A stretch of 64,000 nucleotides of DNA from Desulfosporosinus fructosivorans (GCF_004766045.1 NZ_SPQQ01000003.1:1-64000), one strand, 5' to 3'. Shown: positions 1 through 8,123, counted from the stretch's first letter. Notes: generated by a model from the sequence alone, not told the origin. Made by a program: numbers and translations.

Positions 1-66
1 AGTTAAGACCTCCAGGGCCGATGATACTTGGGGCGCAAGCCCCTGGGAAAGTAGGTCATCGCCAGG
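1..66 (+). rRNA. rrf: 5S rRNA, 3' part (cut by window edge)
   Basis: The first 66 bases read as the 3' half of bacterial 5S rRNA: AGTTAAGACCTCC, then the GATGATACTTGGGGCGCAAGCCC arm region and GGGAAAGTAGGTCATCGCCAGG at the end. A strong hairpin terminator follows directly. The 5' half lies outside the window, so it cannot be said whether this copy is intact. The same bases recur 227 bp downstream in a damaged copy. Confidence 0.75.
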
Positions 67-75
67 TAAACATGC

Positions 76-106
76 AAAAAGCTATCTCTTAGGAGATAGC
101 TTTTTT
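76..106 (+). terminator. Rho-independent terminator after 5S
   Basis: GCTATCTC, loop TTAG, GAGATAGC followed by six T. It sits just after the 5S 3' end and is duplicated at 303-333. Confidence 0.85.
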
Positions 107-147
107 GTGTTAAGTTATACTGTAATATGGGGCCGGGGTTCCACCCG

Positions 148-213
148 TTCATCCACACTGCTGGAGCTTGCGTCATGGGTCGCAGTGTGGCGAAAGGCTC
201 GTCCGCCTTTCGT
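148..213 (+). repeat. Double-hairpin segment inside the 5S-like sequence
   Basis: CCACACTGC pairs with GCAGTGTGG, and CGAAAGGC pairs with GCCTTTCG. This segment separates GGGGTTCCACCCGTTC from ATCTCGAACACGG, which are adjacent in ordinary 5S rRNA (CACCCGTTCCCATCTCGAACACGG). It therefore looks like an insertion into the 5S sequence. A second copy is at 375-440, and the piece GTCCGCCTTTCGT recurs alone near 1129. Confidence 0.6.
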
Positions 214-293
214 ATCTCGAACACGGAAGTTAAGACCTCCAGGGCCGATGATACTTGGGGCGCAAGCCCCTGGGAAAGTAGGTCATCGCCAGG
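212..293 (+). pseudogene. 5S rRNA 3' fragment, probably not functional
   Basis: ATCTCGAACACGGAAG through GCCAGG matches the 3' two thirds of 5S rRNA. Upstream, GGGGTTCCACCCGTTC resembles the 5' arm but is separated by the double-hairpin segment. The 5' strand of helix I, which should pair with GGTCATCGCCAGG, is not found nearby. It could be an expanded 5S rRNA, but the missing helix strand favours a broken copy. Confidence 0.55.
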
Positions 294-302
294 TAAACAT
301 GC

Positions 303-333
303 AAAAAGCTATCTCTTAGGAGATAGCTTTTTT
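303..333 (+). terminator. Second copy of the 5S terminator
   Basis: Same GCTATCTC/GAGATAGC hairpin with a T run as at 76-106, carried by the tandem repeat. Confidence 0.8.
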
Positions 334-473
334 GTGTTGAGTTATACTGTAATATGGGGCCGGGGTTCCACCCGTTCATCCACACTGCTGGAGCTTGCGT
401 CATAAGTCGCAGTGTGGCGAAAGGCTCGTCCGCCTTTCGTATCGCCGTAAATAAGCGAAATTGATCCCGGTCC

Positions 474-806
474 TCAACCGGGATCCCAAAAAAGGATGAG
501 CCCTTGGGTGTAGTTCAAATGTTGCATCGATGCAACATTTGGGCTCTCTTCCTCGTCAGGGGAGGAGAGTATAGACCCGTACTCCCGGAAGGTTTTCATC
601 AGTCTGCAGGCCGTGCTCCGGGAGTAACTCACGGATTCAGTCAGCCATTTGAGCCACTCCCCATGGGGTAGTAGCTCTTTGGCTTCCGTCAGACGCCTTC
701 CGATCTCCACAGCATTGGTAAGCAGCATTTTGCCGCTTTCTTCCTTGATAAAGTTAATCTCGGACGCAATTTGCTCAGGCGTCTTGTTGGAAATTGCCAT
801 CTTCAT
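474..806 (-). pseudogene. Truncated DUF3102-family protein
   Basis: The 110-residue product has the DUF3102 core: an N-terminal helix (about residues 10-35), then an LPHGEWLKWL motif (46-55) and SVSYSRSTACRLMKTFREYG (58-77). Members are commonly longer and are associated with plasmids and mobile elements; their role is not defined. This copy ends abruptly with LILFWDPG just after the conserved region, at the boundary with the rRNA repeat. It is probably cut off by that rearrangement. Start ATG at 806 has AAAGGATG upstream on the minus strand. Confidence 0.5.
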
Positions 807-1358
807 ACCGGCTGCCCATCCTTTATTCGGAATGTCTTTTCAGATACCGTTATAGGATATGCCGAGCCCCAGACAAGTGTGAGGGTTATTCAGCCAAAAA
901 AAATGCGGTTTGGAGAAAGATGCTTCCCAACAGTAACCATAGTACAAGCAAATCTAGACTATATACGACCCTGCCGAATCCATCGGCCTCTGGATCAAGG
1001 GGGGAGGGAAAAAGAGATGGCTATCGTTGATAAGCCGTAAGGAGCATCTCATTTATGTTAGAGGTGGTTCTTATACTTCGTTTTATCAGTAAAGGAAGGT
1101 GTCATAACAAAACGTCCCCTTGCCACCGTCCGCCTTTCGTTTCTAAGTGGAGATTTCCCAATACTGCATCAAATTTGTGAGTTCTGTAGTCCAAGCTAGA
1201 ATCTCGTTATAAAGAGTATTCGTGTGAGTACTGATTATACTAAGGGGATAATACTATTTCTTTTTTATGCGTATTCGGCATGATATAATCAGGCTAGGGG
1301 GCAATGTCTATGCGAAATGCCCCTCGAGTTTACTGATGATCCGAAAAGAGGACAGCGA
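807..1358. other. Intergenic stretch without a recognisable gene
   Basis: Short open frames here have no protein-like character. The segment GTCCGCCTTTCGT near 1129 echoes the hairpin segment of the rRNA repeat. A TATAAT near 1280 could be the -10 of an rlmN promoter, but no convincing -35 goes with it. A G-rich/C-rich dyad (GGGGGCA near 1300, TGCCCCT at 1318) precedes rlmN. Confidence 0.5.
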
Positions 1359-2411
1359 ATGAATAAAGAATCCATCTATGGACTGACATTTGATCAATTG
1401 GAAGCTTGGCTTATGACATATGGGCATAAAAAGTTTTGGGCATTACAAGTCTGGGATTGGCTTTATAGAAAACGGGTGACGAGCTTCTCGGAAATGACGG
1501 ATGTCAAGCAAGAGTGTCTTAAATTATTAGCAGAGCATTTTATCTTCCAATCATTAAACGAACACTTTAAGCAAGAATCAGCGGATGGAACGATTAAGTT
1601 TTTGTTTAGGTTAAGCGATGGCAATCTAATAGAGTCTGTCTTAATGAGGCCTAAATTTGGCTTGTCGGCTTGTGTCACAACCCAAGTTGGGTGTAACATT
1701 GGGTGTAGTTTTTGTGCGAGTGGGCTATTAACAAAAATCCGTGATTTAACGAGTGGCGAAATTGTGGAACAAATAATAAGAGTCCAACATTATCTGGATC
1801 AAGAGAAACAAGATGAGAGCGTGAGTCATGTTGTGGTGATGGGGATTGGGGAGCCCTTTGATAACCTTGAAAACGTAATAGATTCTTTACGAATTATTAA
1901 AGATCATAAAGGATTAGCCATTGGAGCAAAACACATCACGGTATCGACCAGTGGCCTTGCTGATAAAATTTATGAATTCACCGATACCAATTTGCAGGTG
2001 AACCTCGCAATCTCCTTACATGCACCGACAAACGAACTTCGAACGCGGATCATGAAGATTAACCAGGCTTATCCAATAGAGGAAATAATGAAGGCCGTTG
2101 CTTACTATTTGGACAAAACGAATCGTAGAATAACGTTGGAATATATTCTCCTCAAAGATGTGAATGACCGTAGGGAACATGCCCTTCAACTTTCTGAATT
2201 GATTGGGGATAAGCGACATCTTACAAATGTCAACTTGATTCCTTATAATCCAGTGGATGAACATACTCAATATCAAAGAAGCGAGAAGTCAACGATGCTT
2301 GCATTTTATGATACATTGAAAAAACAAGGAATAAATTGCAGTATTCGTCTTGAACATGGAACCGATATTGATGCTGCTTGTGGACAGTTAAGAAGCAAAC
2401 AGATCAAATAA
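1359..2411 (+). CDS. rlmN: 23S rRNA (adenine2503-C2)-methyltransferase RlmN
   Basis: Radical-SAM enzyme that methylates C2 of A2503 in 23S rRNA; the family also modifies A37 of some tRNAs. At 350 residues it has the usual length. The N-terminal domain carries the [14 protein letters not shown] and [11 protein letters not shown] segments. The radical-SAM motif is [12 protein letters not shown] (C-x3-C-x2-C), preceded by [20 protein letters not shown] and the C-terminal [17 protein letters not shown] with the catalytic Cys are also present. The ATG at 1359 is chosen because it is preceded by AGAGGAC and gives the standard N terminus; an upstream ATG at 1317 would add 14 atypical residues. Cfr is a relative, but the N terminus is RlmN-like. 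Confidence 0.9.
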   Translation: MNKESIYGLTFDQLEAWLMTYGHKKFWALQVWDWLYRKRVTSFSEMTDVKQECLKLLAEHFIFQSLNEHFKQESADGTIKFLFRLSDGNLIESVLMRPKFGLSACVTTQVGCNIGCSFCASGLLTKIRDLTSGEIVEQIIRVQHYLDQEKQDESVSHVVVMGIGEPFDNLENVIDSLRIIKDHKGLAIGAKHITVSTSGLADKIYEFTDTNLQVNLAISLHAPTNELRTRIMKINQAYPIEEIMKAVAYYLDKTNRRITLEYILLKDVNDRREHALQLSELIGDKRHLTNVNLIPYNPVDEHTQYQRSEKSTMLAFYDTLKKQGINCSIRLEHGTDIDAACGQLRSKQIK

Positions 2412-2429
2412 CCTTCATAATTTAATTAC

Positions 2430-2476
2430 GCGAAAGAGAGTCGGAGTAGTTTTAAATACTCCGGCTCTCTTTCGCG
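2430..2476. terminator. Bidirectional terminator between rlmN and the mod regulator
   Basis: A 20-bp stem, CGCGAAAGAGAGTCGGAGTA against TACTCCGGCTCTCTTTCGCG, lies between two convergent genes. There is no strong T run, so termination strength is uncertain. Confidence 0.6.
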
Positions 2477-2493
2477 TTTAGCGAGCGAAAATA

Positions 2494-3453
2494 TTACGTT
2501 TTAGCAATGATTTGTCCCATCTGAGATATATCGTACCCTCCAATTCCCAGTACTTCGTTTCGAAAAGAAGGGGATTGTAAGATACTCATTAAGGCCTGAA
2601 AATGTGGTCGTTCCAGATCTTCCTGACGTATTACTAAATCATAGCGTTCTTTATGCAACGGGATAAAATCAAGATTGATAAATTGCATGGCAACCTTTTC
2701 AATTCCTAAACCGACATCCGCTTCTCCGCGCGCAACTTTGCTTGCAATGGCGAGGTGGGTCATTTCTTCTTCTCTATAGCCAAGAATGTCTTTGTGATTA
2801 ATTTCTGAAATTCTTAGTTGTTCATCTAACAACACTCTTGCACCAGATCCTCTTTCACGATTAACGAAGCGAACATCTGGTTTGGTTAGGTCACTCCAGG
2901 TGGTTATATTCTTGAGATTTCCCTTGGCAACATAAAAACCTTCCATGCGATAAACCAAGTTTATGATACATGTTGGATGCCCTGGTAACAGTCTACGTAC
3001 GAAGGGTGTGTTATATTCGTTGGTATCGCTATCCCATAAGTGCGCAGTAACAACATTCGCCATGCCGCGGTAGAGGGCCATAAGACCGTCTATACTTCCA
3101 ATATAACGACGTAAGAAGTGAACCTGTGGAAATTGTTTTTCTAAATGGCGGGTTAAGATATCCAAAACAATATCTTGTCCACAGATGACTAAGCTTTCGT
3201 CAGATTCAAAACAATGCTTTGAGCGTTCGTTCGGTGCGAGGATATCTAATGGAGATGCTATGAGAGATTCTAGGGGACTAAGTCCTTTGGATTTTCGCTT
3301 GTAACTCTCAATATCAGCACCCTCAACTCGGACTTTGCGACCAATGTGGTAAGCCGTTAGCTCTCCCCGCTTTATGAGTTCATAAACTGTAAACTTGGAG
3401 ATTCTAAGGATGTTTGCGACTTCTTCAGGTGTATAAGAAACATCATTGGACAT
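2494..3453 (-). CDS. One-component regulator: excisionase-type HTH plus periplasmic-binding-like domain
   Basis: Residues 5-55 form a MerR/excisionase-like winged HTH (YTPEEVANILRISKFTVYELIKRGELTAYHIGRKVRVE). Residues about 90-319 match the PBP_like domain (PF12727) related to molybdate/tungstate binding proteins. It is divergent from modA across 253 bp. Family knowledge and position suggest sensing of an oxyanion such as molybdate and control of the mod genes; the ligand is not proven by sequence. A paralogue with the same layout lies at 22578-23543, next to the Fe-only nitrogenase region. There is no membrane segment, so it should be cytoplasmic. Confidence 0.7.
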   Translation of the reverse strand: MSNDVSYTPEEVANILRISKFTVYELIKRGELTAYHIGRKVRVEGADIESYKRKSKGLSPLESLIASPLDILAPNERSKHCFESDESLVICGQDIVLDILTRHLEKQFPQVHFLRRYIGSIDGLMALYRGMANVVTAHLWDSDTNEYNTPFVRRLLPGHPTCIINLVYRMEGFYVAKGNLKNITTWSDLTKPDVRFVNRERGSGARVLLDEQLRISEINHKDILGYREEEMTHLAIASKVARGEADVGLGIEKVAMQFINLDFIPLHKERYDLVIRQEDLERPHFQALMSILQSPSFRNEVLGIGGYDISQMGQIIAKT

Positions 3454-3514
3454 AGCAAACGCACCTGTCCCTTCTGAATATTTTCATGAATATAATAAAC
3501 ATACTAAAATTATA

Positions 3515-3544
3515 TTGCAAAATTATTATAACATATCGTATAAT
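3515..3544 (+). promoter_or_regulatory. Probable sigma-A promoter of the first mod operon
   Basis: TTGCAA, an 18-bp spacer, then TATAAT. The context CGTATAATGA is shared with the hutP promoter at 23721, which has an HTH/PBP regulator beside it in the same arrangement. Confidence 0.55.
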
Positions 3545-3552
3545 GACAATGT

Positions 3553-3672
3553 AATTTAGTTTTGTTAGTTCTAGTTAGGTTGTGTTGAGTTACTCTCTGA
3601 TAAATGCGAATAGTAGCTAACGTAAGATAACACAAAAGCATATAAGCTAACGAGAACTAGTTAAACTAAATT
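3553..3672. repeat. Long inverted repeat upstream of modA
   Basis: The 26-bp arm 3553-3578 (AATTTAGTTTTGTTAGTTCT...) pairs with 3647-3672 (...AGAACTAGTTAAACTAAATT) with about 22 of 26 positions matching. The arms are 68 bp apart and lie downstream of the promoter, within the modA leader. They may be operator sites for the divergent regulator or an RNA structure. Confidence 0.5.
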
Positions 3673-3706
3673 TTAAACATAAAGTAATATATGAGGGGGA
3701 TTTCAA

Positions 3707-4513
3707 GTGAAAAGAGTTTCATGGTTATTAATGTTAACTTTTCTGTTAATCCTATCTTTGACTGGCTGCGGTGCAGGAGGTACTGACCAACCAGCAACAA
3801 ACGTCCCAAAGGTTGAACCCACAGAAATTATGGTGTCTGCTGCAGCCAGTATGAAAGATTCATTGACGGAACTCCAAAAAGAATATACTGTGAAAGTTCC
3901 TGGAGTAAAAATCACCTTTGTTTTCGGGGCTTCAGGTACGCTCCAACAACAAATTGAACAGGGTGCCCCAGCAGACCTATTTATCTCTGCAGGAAAGACA
4001 CAGATGGATGCCCTTGAGCAAAAGAATTTGTTAGTAAAAGAGAGTAAAGTCGACTTGGTGGGAAATGAGTTAGTCTTAGTTACAGGGAAGGATAACACCA
4101 AAGTTACGTCCCTCGAAGATCTAGCAAAAGCGGACGTTGAGAAGATTAGTATTGGTACGCCTGAGTCCGTACCTGCTGGAAAATATGCTCAAGAATCCTT
4201 GACGAATCTCAAACTGTGGGATTCATTACAGCCAAAGTTCGTGTTGGCTAAGGATGTGACCCAGGTTCTAAATTATGTTGAAACAGGAAATGTGGAAGCG
4301 GGACTTGTATATCAATCGGATGCTCAAGGTTCGACAAAGGTTAAAGTCGTAACAGTAGTCCCAGCAAGCAGTCACAAGCCCATTTCATACCCTGCAGCGG
4401 TTATTTCGGCTAGTAAAAATAAACAAGTTACAGAGGATTTTCTAAAGTACTTACAAAGTTCAGATGCCCAACAAATCTTTGTAAAATATGGGTTCAAGAC
4501 CTTAGCAAAGTGA
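3707..4513 (+). CDS. modA: Molybdate ABC transporter substrate-binding lipoprotein ModA (copy 1)
   Basis: Binds molybdate or tungstate outside the membrane and delivers it to ModB. The 268-residue product begins with a lipoprotein signal (MKRVSWLLMLTFLLILSLTGC; lipobox LTGC, lipidated Cys21). The mature part shows the ModA core: EIMVSAAASMKDSLTEL, FVFGASGTLQQQIEQGAPADLFISAGKTQMD and GTPESVPAGKYAQ. GTG start with AGGGGGA six bases upstream. It is first in an operon with modB and modC and has a paralogue at 8124-8984. Tungstate as main ligand cannot be excluded. Confidence 0.9.
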   Translation: MKRVSWLLMLTFLLILSLTGCGAGGTDQPATNVPKVEPTEIMVSAAASMKDSLTELQKEYTVKVPGVKITFVFGASGTLQQQIEQGAPADLFISAGKTQMDALEQKNLLVKESKVDLVGNELVLVTGKDNTKVTSLEDLAKADVEKISIGTPESVPAGKYAQESLTNLKLWDSLQPKFVLAKDVTQVLNYVETGNVEAGLVYQSDAQGSTKVKVVTVVPASSHKPISYPAAVISASKNKQVTEDFLKYLQSSDAQQIFVKYGFKTLAK

Positions 4514-4516
4514 ACT

Positions 4517-4590
4517 AATTCAACCAAAGTTGAAATTGGGTAGAATACGGGGTACCACTCCCACTTGTAGAAGTGGAAATCTTTACGATT
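4517..4590 (+). repeat. IS200/IS605-like end relic (copy a)
   Basis: The ATTCAACCAAAGTTGAA dyad followed by CTCCCACTTGTAGAAGTGGAAATC resembles other solo hairpin elements in this window (for example 36865-36905 and 54427-54460). No transposase or TnpB gene is present. It lies between modA and modB. Confidence 0.4.
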
Positions 4591-4617
4591 GATAAATTAG
4601 TCTTTTGGGGGAGCCTT

Positions 4618-5310
4618 ATGGAATTTAGCTTTATTCCTATTATTTTATCTCTGAAAGTTGCCTTTGCTGCCGTTATTATTGTTACTTGTTTTTCTATACC
4701 AATAGCGGCTCTTATGGCCAAGCGTGAGTTCATGGGCAAAGATGTTGTCGAGTCGATTATTACTTTGCCCCTAGTGCTCCCCCCCTCGGTTATCGGCTTT
4801 ATGTTGCTTTATTTCTTTGGGAAGAACGGCCCTTTAGGTAAATTATTCGAACAATGGTTTCATACTAGAATTGTCTTTACCTTAGCTGGAGCCGTAATAG
4901 CTGCAGCTGTCGTAGCCTTTCCTCTAATGTATCAAGCAGTGAAGGTTGCCATTGAGGGGGTTGACCAAAATCTGGAGAAGGCAGCACGTACATTGGGGGC
5001 TAGAGAACTAAGGGTATTCTTCACGATTACCCTTCCATTGGCTTTGAATGGTATTGTTGCGGGCTTAGTTTTGGCCTTTGCTCGTTCTTTAGGGGAATTT
5101 GGAGCGACATTAATGATTGCTGGAAATATTCCCGGCAAGACGCAAACAATGCCGATTGCCATCTACTTTGCTAATGAAGCGGGCGACACAACTCAAGCAA
5201 GCATCTTGGTTGTTATCATGACAGTCTTTAGTTTTCTAGTCATTTATGGACTGAATCGGTGGGGGAAACGATCTCAACATGATCGCGATTCGAGAGGAGG
5301 TAACGCATAA
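4618..5310 (+). CDS. modB: Molybdate ABC transporter permease ModB (copy 1)
   Basis: Integral membrane channel of the molybdate importer. The roughly 230-residue protein has about five hydrophobic helices. It carries the ABC permease EAA loop: LEKAARTLGARELRVFFTITLPLALNGIVAGLVLAFARSLGEFGATLMIAGNIPGKTQ, typical of ModB. The ATG at 4618 is preferred because GGGGGAG precedes it at good spacing; an upstream ATG at 4573 would add 15 residues encoded partly by a repeat relic. It overlaps the modC start by one base, so the two are translationally coupled. Confidence 0.88.
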   Translation: MEFSFIPIILSLKVAFAAVIIVTCFSIPIAALMAKREFMGKDVVESIITLPLVLPPSVIGFMLLYFFGKNGPLGKLFEQWFHTRIVFTLAGAVIAAAVVAFPLMYQAVKVAIEGVDQNLEKAARTLGARELRVFFTITLPLALNGIVAGLVLAFARSLGEFGATLMIAGNIPGKTQTMPIAIYFANEAGDTTQASILVVIMTVFSFLVIYGLNRWGKRSQHDRDSRGGNA

Positions 5311-5993
5311 TGCTAAAGGCTCATTTCAAAAAAAAGCTACCGACCTTTGAGCTTGAAGTCGATATCTCCTTAAGTCATGGAATCCTTGCCCTTGTGGGTC
5401 CCTCCGGTGCTGGCAAGACAACGATCCTGCAATGTGTGGCAGGCCTACAAACTCCTACGTGGGGGGAGATTAATATCCATGACAAGACGGTCTTTGCTTC
5501 TGAGTGTGGCGTAGATATTCCAATCAGAAATCGACGTATAGGGTATGTATTCCAGGATTATGCTCTCTTTCCCCACATGACAGTTGAGAAGAACGTGATG
5601 TATGGTAAGCCCCAAAAAGGAAGCATCCCTAACAAAGTTCTTACCGTTTCCAATGTATTAGAGATGTTAAAGATCGAACATCTTCGAAGTCGCTATCCTG
5701 ATCAGATTTCGGGTGGGGAAAAACAAAGAGTTGCGCTTGCGCGTGCGTTAATGACCGAGCCCGAACTTTTGCTGCTCGATGAACCCCTTTCCGCGCTCGA
5801 CCAGGACACGAGAAGTGCACTCCAACAAGAGTTACTTAAGCTTCAAGCTCAGTGGCAGATTCCGTTCATCTTAGTAACGCACGACGTTCAGGAAGCAGAA
5901 ATGCTGGGAGATCAGATTATTAAGTTGGATCATGGTAAACAAGAAGAGATTAGACAGTTTAATAAAGTCCAGTGTGTGAACTCGTTCAGCTGA
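5310..5993 (+). CDS. modC: Molybdate ABC transporter ATPase ModC, C-terminally truncated (copy 1)
   Basis: Energises ModB by ATP hydrolysis. The 227-residue protein contains only the nucleotide-binding domain: Walker A GPSGAGKTT (about residues 31-39), Q-loop VFQDYALFPHMTV, signature SGGEKQRVALARAL, Walker B LLLLDEPLSALD and the H-loop THD. Typical ModC has a further C-terminal TOBE/Mop domain of about 120 residues, absent here. The final codons (CVNSFS and stop) lie in a TCGTTCAGCTGAAGTTGAA element that recurs at 30806 and 56498, so an element insertion probably cut the gene. The ATPase core looks intact. Confidence 0.85.
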   Translation: MLKAHFKKKLPTFELEVDISLSHGILALVGPSGAGKTTILQCVAGLQTPTWGEINIHDKTVFASECGVDIPIRNRRIGYVFQDYALFPHMTVEKNVMYGKPQKGSIPNKVLTVSNVLEMLKIEHLRSRYPDQISGGEKQRVALARALMTEPELLLLDEPLSALDQDTRSALQQELLKLQAQWQIPFILVTHDVQEAEMLGDQIIKLDHGKQEEIRQFNKVQCVNSFS

Positions 5994-6085
5994 AGTTGAA
6001 TATCGAGACTTCGATAGGGGAATCTAACCCACCCGAAGCAAAGTACGGGTACCCCCCTTGTAAAAGAGAGAGTCTCACGATTGGA
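5982..6085 (+). repeat. IS200/IS605-like end relic (copy b), truncates modC
   Basis: It begins with AACTCGTTCAGCTGAAGTTGAA, followed by ATCGAGACTTCGAT and ACCCACCCGAAGC...GGGTACC. The same order of motifs appears at 30803 and 56495. The 3' parts resemble the structured right ends of TnpB-type elements; this assignment is from pattern memory, not a search. Confidence 0.45.
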
Positions 6086-6117
6086 TGAACCTGAAATTTA
6101 GGATAATTGAATAATTA

Positions 6118-6225
6118 ACCTCCGATCCAGTAGACCTAAAGATCAAATCCATGGTCGCTGGACAGGGCTCTAAGCTCTCAGGGTTTTTCCGGAAACGGGT
6201 AGGCCTTCATTTTGAAAAGGAGTAG
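6118..6225 (+). promoter_or_regulatory. Moco RNA motif riboswitch upstream of the second mod operon
   Basis: The sequence shows CCTCCGATCCAG, GGTCGCTGGACAGGGCTCTAAGCTCTCAGGG, CCGGAAACGGGTAGGCCTTCA and GAAAAGGAG. These match the order of conserved blocks in the molybdenum-cofactor RNA motif and are shared with 9947-10060. A terminator follows at 6256-6286. It would couple transcription of the downstream modB-modC-modA-modD genes to cofactor level. A tungsten-cofactor variant is possible. Confidence 0.75.
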
Positions 6226-6255
6226 CACGTAGTAGACTGGGACACCAGTTTATTT

Positions 6256-6286
6256 AGGGCTCCCTTTTTTGGGAGTCCTATTTTTT
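6256..6286 (+). terminator. Terminator of the Moco riboswitch expression platform
   Basis: AGGGCTCCC, a T-rich loop and GGGAGTCCT, then a T run. It lies 30 bp after the riboswitch and before modB, as expected of transcriptional control. Confidence 0.75.
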
Positions 6287-6354
6287 CCCATGACGAAGTT
6301 AAGGAAGGGGGTCATTGTGTTTATAGTGATTTAGAGGGACTGGACTTTTCTCCG

Positions 6355-7020
6355 TTGTTAATTTCATTAAGAGCAGCAATCATAGCAACGATTGTGACCT
6401 TTTTCTTAGGAATTGCAGCTGCTTGCTTTGTTTCGGGGTACAGGGGAAAATTTAAAGGATTAATCGACGGTTTACTTACGTTGCCTTTGGTTTTGCCACC
6501 AACAGTAATAGGGTTCTTGCTTCTGATACTGTTTGGCAAGAATGGACCCCTTGGGAAACTCCTGATGGCAATCGGAGCGACTGTTATCTTTTCTTGGCCA
6601 GCAACCGTGATTGCAGCTTCCGTGGTCGCTTTTCCCTTAATGTATCGAACGGTTAGAAGTGCCTTTGAACAAATTGATCAAACTATTATTTTTGCTGCTC
6701 GTACGCTGGGTGTCTCAGAGTGGAAAATATTTTGGAAAATAACGATTCCACTTTCTTGGCCAGGAGTAGCCGCAGGGACGGTATTAGCCTTTGCTAGGGC
6801 CCTAGGAGATTTTGGTGCCACGCTCATGATTGGCGGTAATATACCGGGAAAAACGTTGACAATTCCTGCTGCGATCTTCTTTGCTGCCGAAAGCGGAGAC
6901 ATGGGAAAAGCTTTGATATGGGTGATACTTATCTTTATTATTTCGTTGATCGTGATGACGTTAATGAATTACTGGACTGATTACCAGCGCAAGATGGTCG
7001 CTGCGATGGGTAGGAAATAG
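6355..7020 (+). CDS. modB: Molybdate ABC transporter permease ModB (copy 2)
   Basis: Membrane channel of a second molybdate importer; 221 residues from the TTG at 6355. It shares with copy 1 the segments LLTLPLVLPPTVIGFLLLILFGKNGPLGKL and LSWPGVAAGTVLAFARALGDFGATLMIGGNIPGKTLTIP. The start is unclear. The frame is open upstream to about 6313 and encodes YSDLEGLDFSPLL, the usual ModB N terminus, but offers no ATG or GTG; only CTG 6340 and TTG 6355 are in frame. GGAAGGGGG at 6303 stands before an out-of-frame GTG at 6317, so a small frameshift at the N terminus is possible. Confidence 0.82.
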   Translation: MLISLRAAIIATIVTFFLGIAAACFVSGYRGKFKGLIDGLLTLPLVLPPTVIGFLLLILFGKNGPLGKLLMAIGATVIFSWPATVIAASVVAFPLMYRTVRSAFEQIDQTIIFAARTLGVSEWKIFWKITIPLSWPGVAAGTVLAFARALGDFGATLMIGGNIPGKTLTIPAAIFFAAESGDMGKALIWVILIFIISLIVMTLMNYWTDYQRKMVAAMGRK

Positions 7021-7021
7021 T

Positions 7022-8083
7022 ATGGAATTGTGGGTAGATATCCAGAAAGAGCTCCCAGGTTTTACGCTTGATGTTAATTTTGAGACAGGTATGGACATCC
7101 TTGGACTGTTAGGTGCTTCTGGTTCAGGTAAAAGTATGACCCTACGCTGTATCGCCGGAATTGATACCCCTGACAAGGGCAGAATTATTCTCAACGGGCG
7201 AACGTTGTTCGACTCTAAGAAGGGGATTAATCTTCCCTGCCGCAAGAGAAAGCTCGGCTTTTTATTTCAAAATTACGCACTGTTTCCCAATATGACCGTC
7301 GAAGAGAACATCGGTTTCGGAATTGGAAAGCTGAAGCATGGAAATAGAAGGGCAATCATCAAGGAAATGGTGAAAATGATCAAACTGGAGGGCTTGGAAA
7401 AAAGGTATCCCAGCCAGCTTTCTGGGGGACAACAGCAACGAGTTGCTTTGGCTAGAGCATTGGCTATTGAGCCAGAGGCTTTGCTCTTAGATGAACCATT
7501 TTCCGCACTTGATGACTATCTAAGAAGCCACATGGTTAAACAACTGACTGAGACTTTATCGAATTATTCAGGAGTTACTCTGTTCGTAACCCATAACATG
7601 GATGAAGTCTATAGGATTTGCAATCAATTGGTAGTGCTATCACTCGGGAAAATTGAAGTAAGAGGGAGGAAAGAGGAAGTATTCAGGAAGCCACCTTCCC
7701 TTGTTGCTGCACAATTAACTGGGTGCAAGAATTTCTCTCGGGCAAAATACATATCACCGTTTGAGGTAGAGGCTGAGGATTGGGGAATAAACTTAAAAAC
7801 TAGGCAGGAAATTTCTAAACAAATTAACAATGTGGGTATTCGTGCGTATGCGATCGAACTGGCCTTAGACGAAGCTCAAGACAACGTGTTTAGCTGTTGG
7901 CTTAATTTCACCAGTGAGACTCCATCTCGTATGACAGCCTATCTGTCCATGCAACACGAGGTCTTGGGACGAGGCAACTATCATATAGAATGGGAGATCA
8001 CTAAACAAATGTGGCATGAATTGAAGGATAAACCACAGCCTTGGAAGATCCGATTTAATGCTGATGAGCTAATAATAGTGTAA
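7022..8083 (+). CDS. modC: Molybdate ABC transporter ATPase ModC with C-terminal regulatory domain (copy 2)
   Basis: Full-length ModC-type ATPase (353 residues), unlike copy 1. Residues 1-230 form the nucleotide-binding domain: Walker A GASGSGKSM, Q-loop FLFQNYALFPNMTV, signature LSGGQQQRVALARAL, Walker B ALLLDEPFSALD and H-loop THN. Residues about 240-353 form a TOBE-like domain (LTGCKNFSRAKYISPFEVEAEDWGI...), which in relatives binds oxyanion. It follows modB by one base, so the two are cotranscribed behind the Moco riboswitch. Confidence 0.87.
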   Translation: MELWVDIQKELPGFTLDVNFETGMDILGLLGASGSGKSMTLRCIAGIDTPDKGRIILNGRTLFDSKKGINLPCRKRKLGFLFQNYALFPNMTVEENIGFGIGKLKHGNRRAIIKEMVKMIKLEGLEKRYPSQLSGGQQQRVALARALAIEPEALLLDEPFSALDDYLRSHMVKQLTETLSNYSGVTLFVTHNMDEVYRICNQLVVLSLGKIEVRGRKEEVFRKPPSLVAAQLTGCKNFSRAKYISPFEVEAEDWGINLKTRQEISKQINNVGIRAYAIELALDEAQDNVFSCWLNFTSETPSRMTAYLSMQHEVLGRGNYHIEWEITKQMWHELKDKPQPWKIRFNADELIIV

Positions 8084-8123
8084 TCAAGCTTATTAAAGGT
8101 ACTAAGAAAGAGGGGAAATTTAA

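Larger units (their letters stand above)
1..443 (+). repeat. Tandem 227-bp repeat covering 5S 3' end, terminator and spacer
   Basis: Bases 1-216 recur at 228-443 almost unchanged (for example GTGTTAAG against GTGTTGAG, and GTCATGGGTCG against GTCATAAGTCG). Each unit holds the 5S 3' end, its terminator, a spacer and two hairpins. The second unit stops at CGTATC, where the sequence leaves 5S. Tandem units of an rRNA tail usually arise by unequal recombination; that origin is an inference. Confidence 0.85.

Noticed and set aside
649..1040. Several short plus-strand open frames near 650-1040
   Set aside because: They overlap the DUF3102 relic antisense or lack any ribosome site or protein-like composition.
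3703..4101. Minus-strand open frame opposite modA
   Set aside because: Shadow of the modA coding frame; no start signals and no recognisable family.
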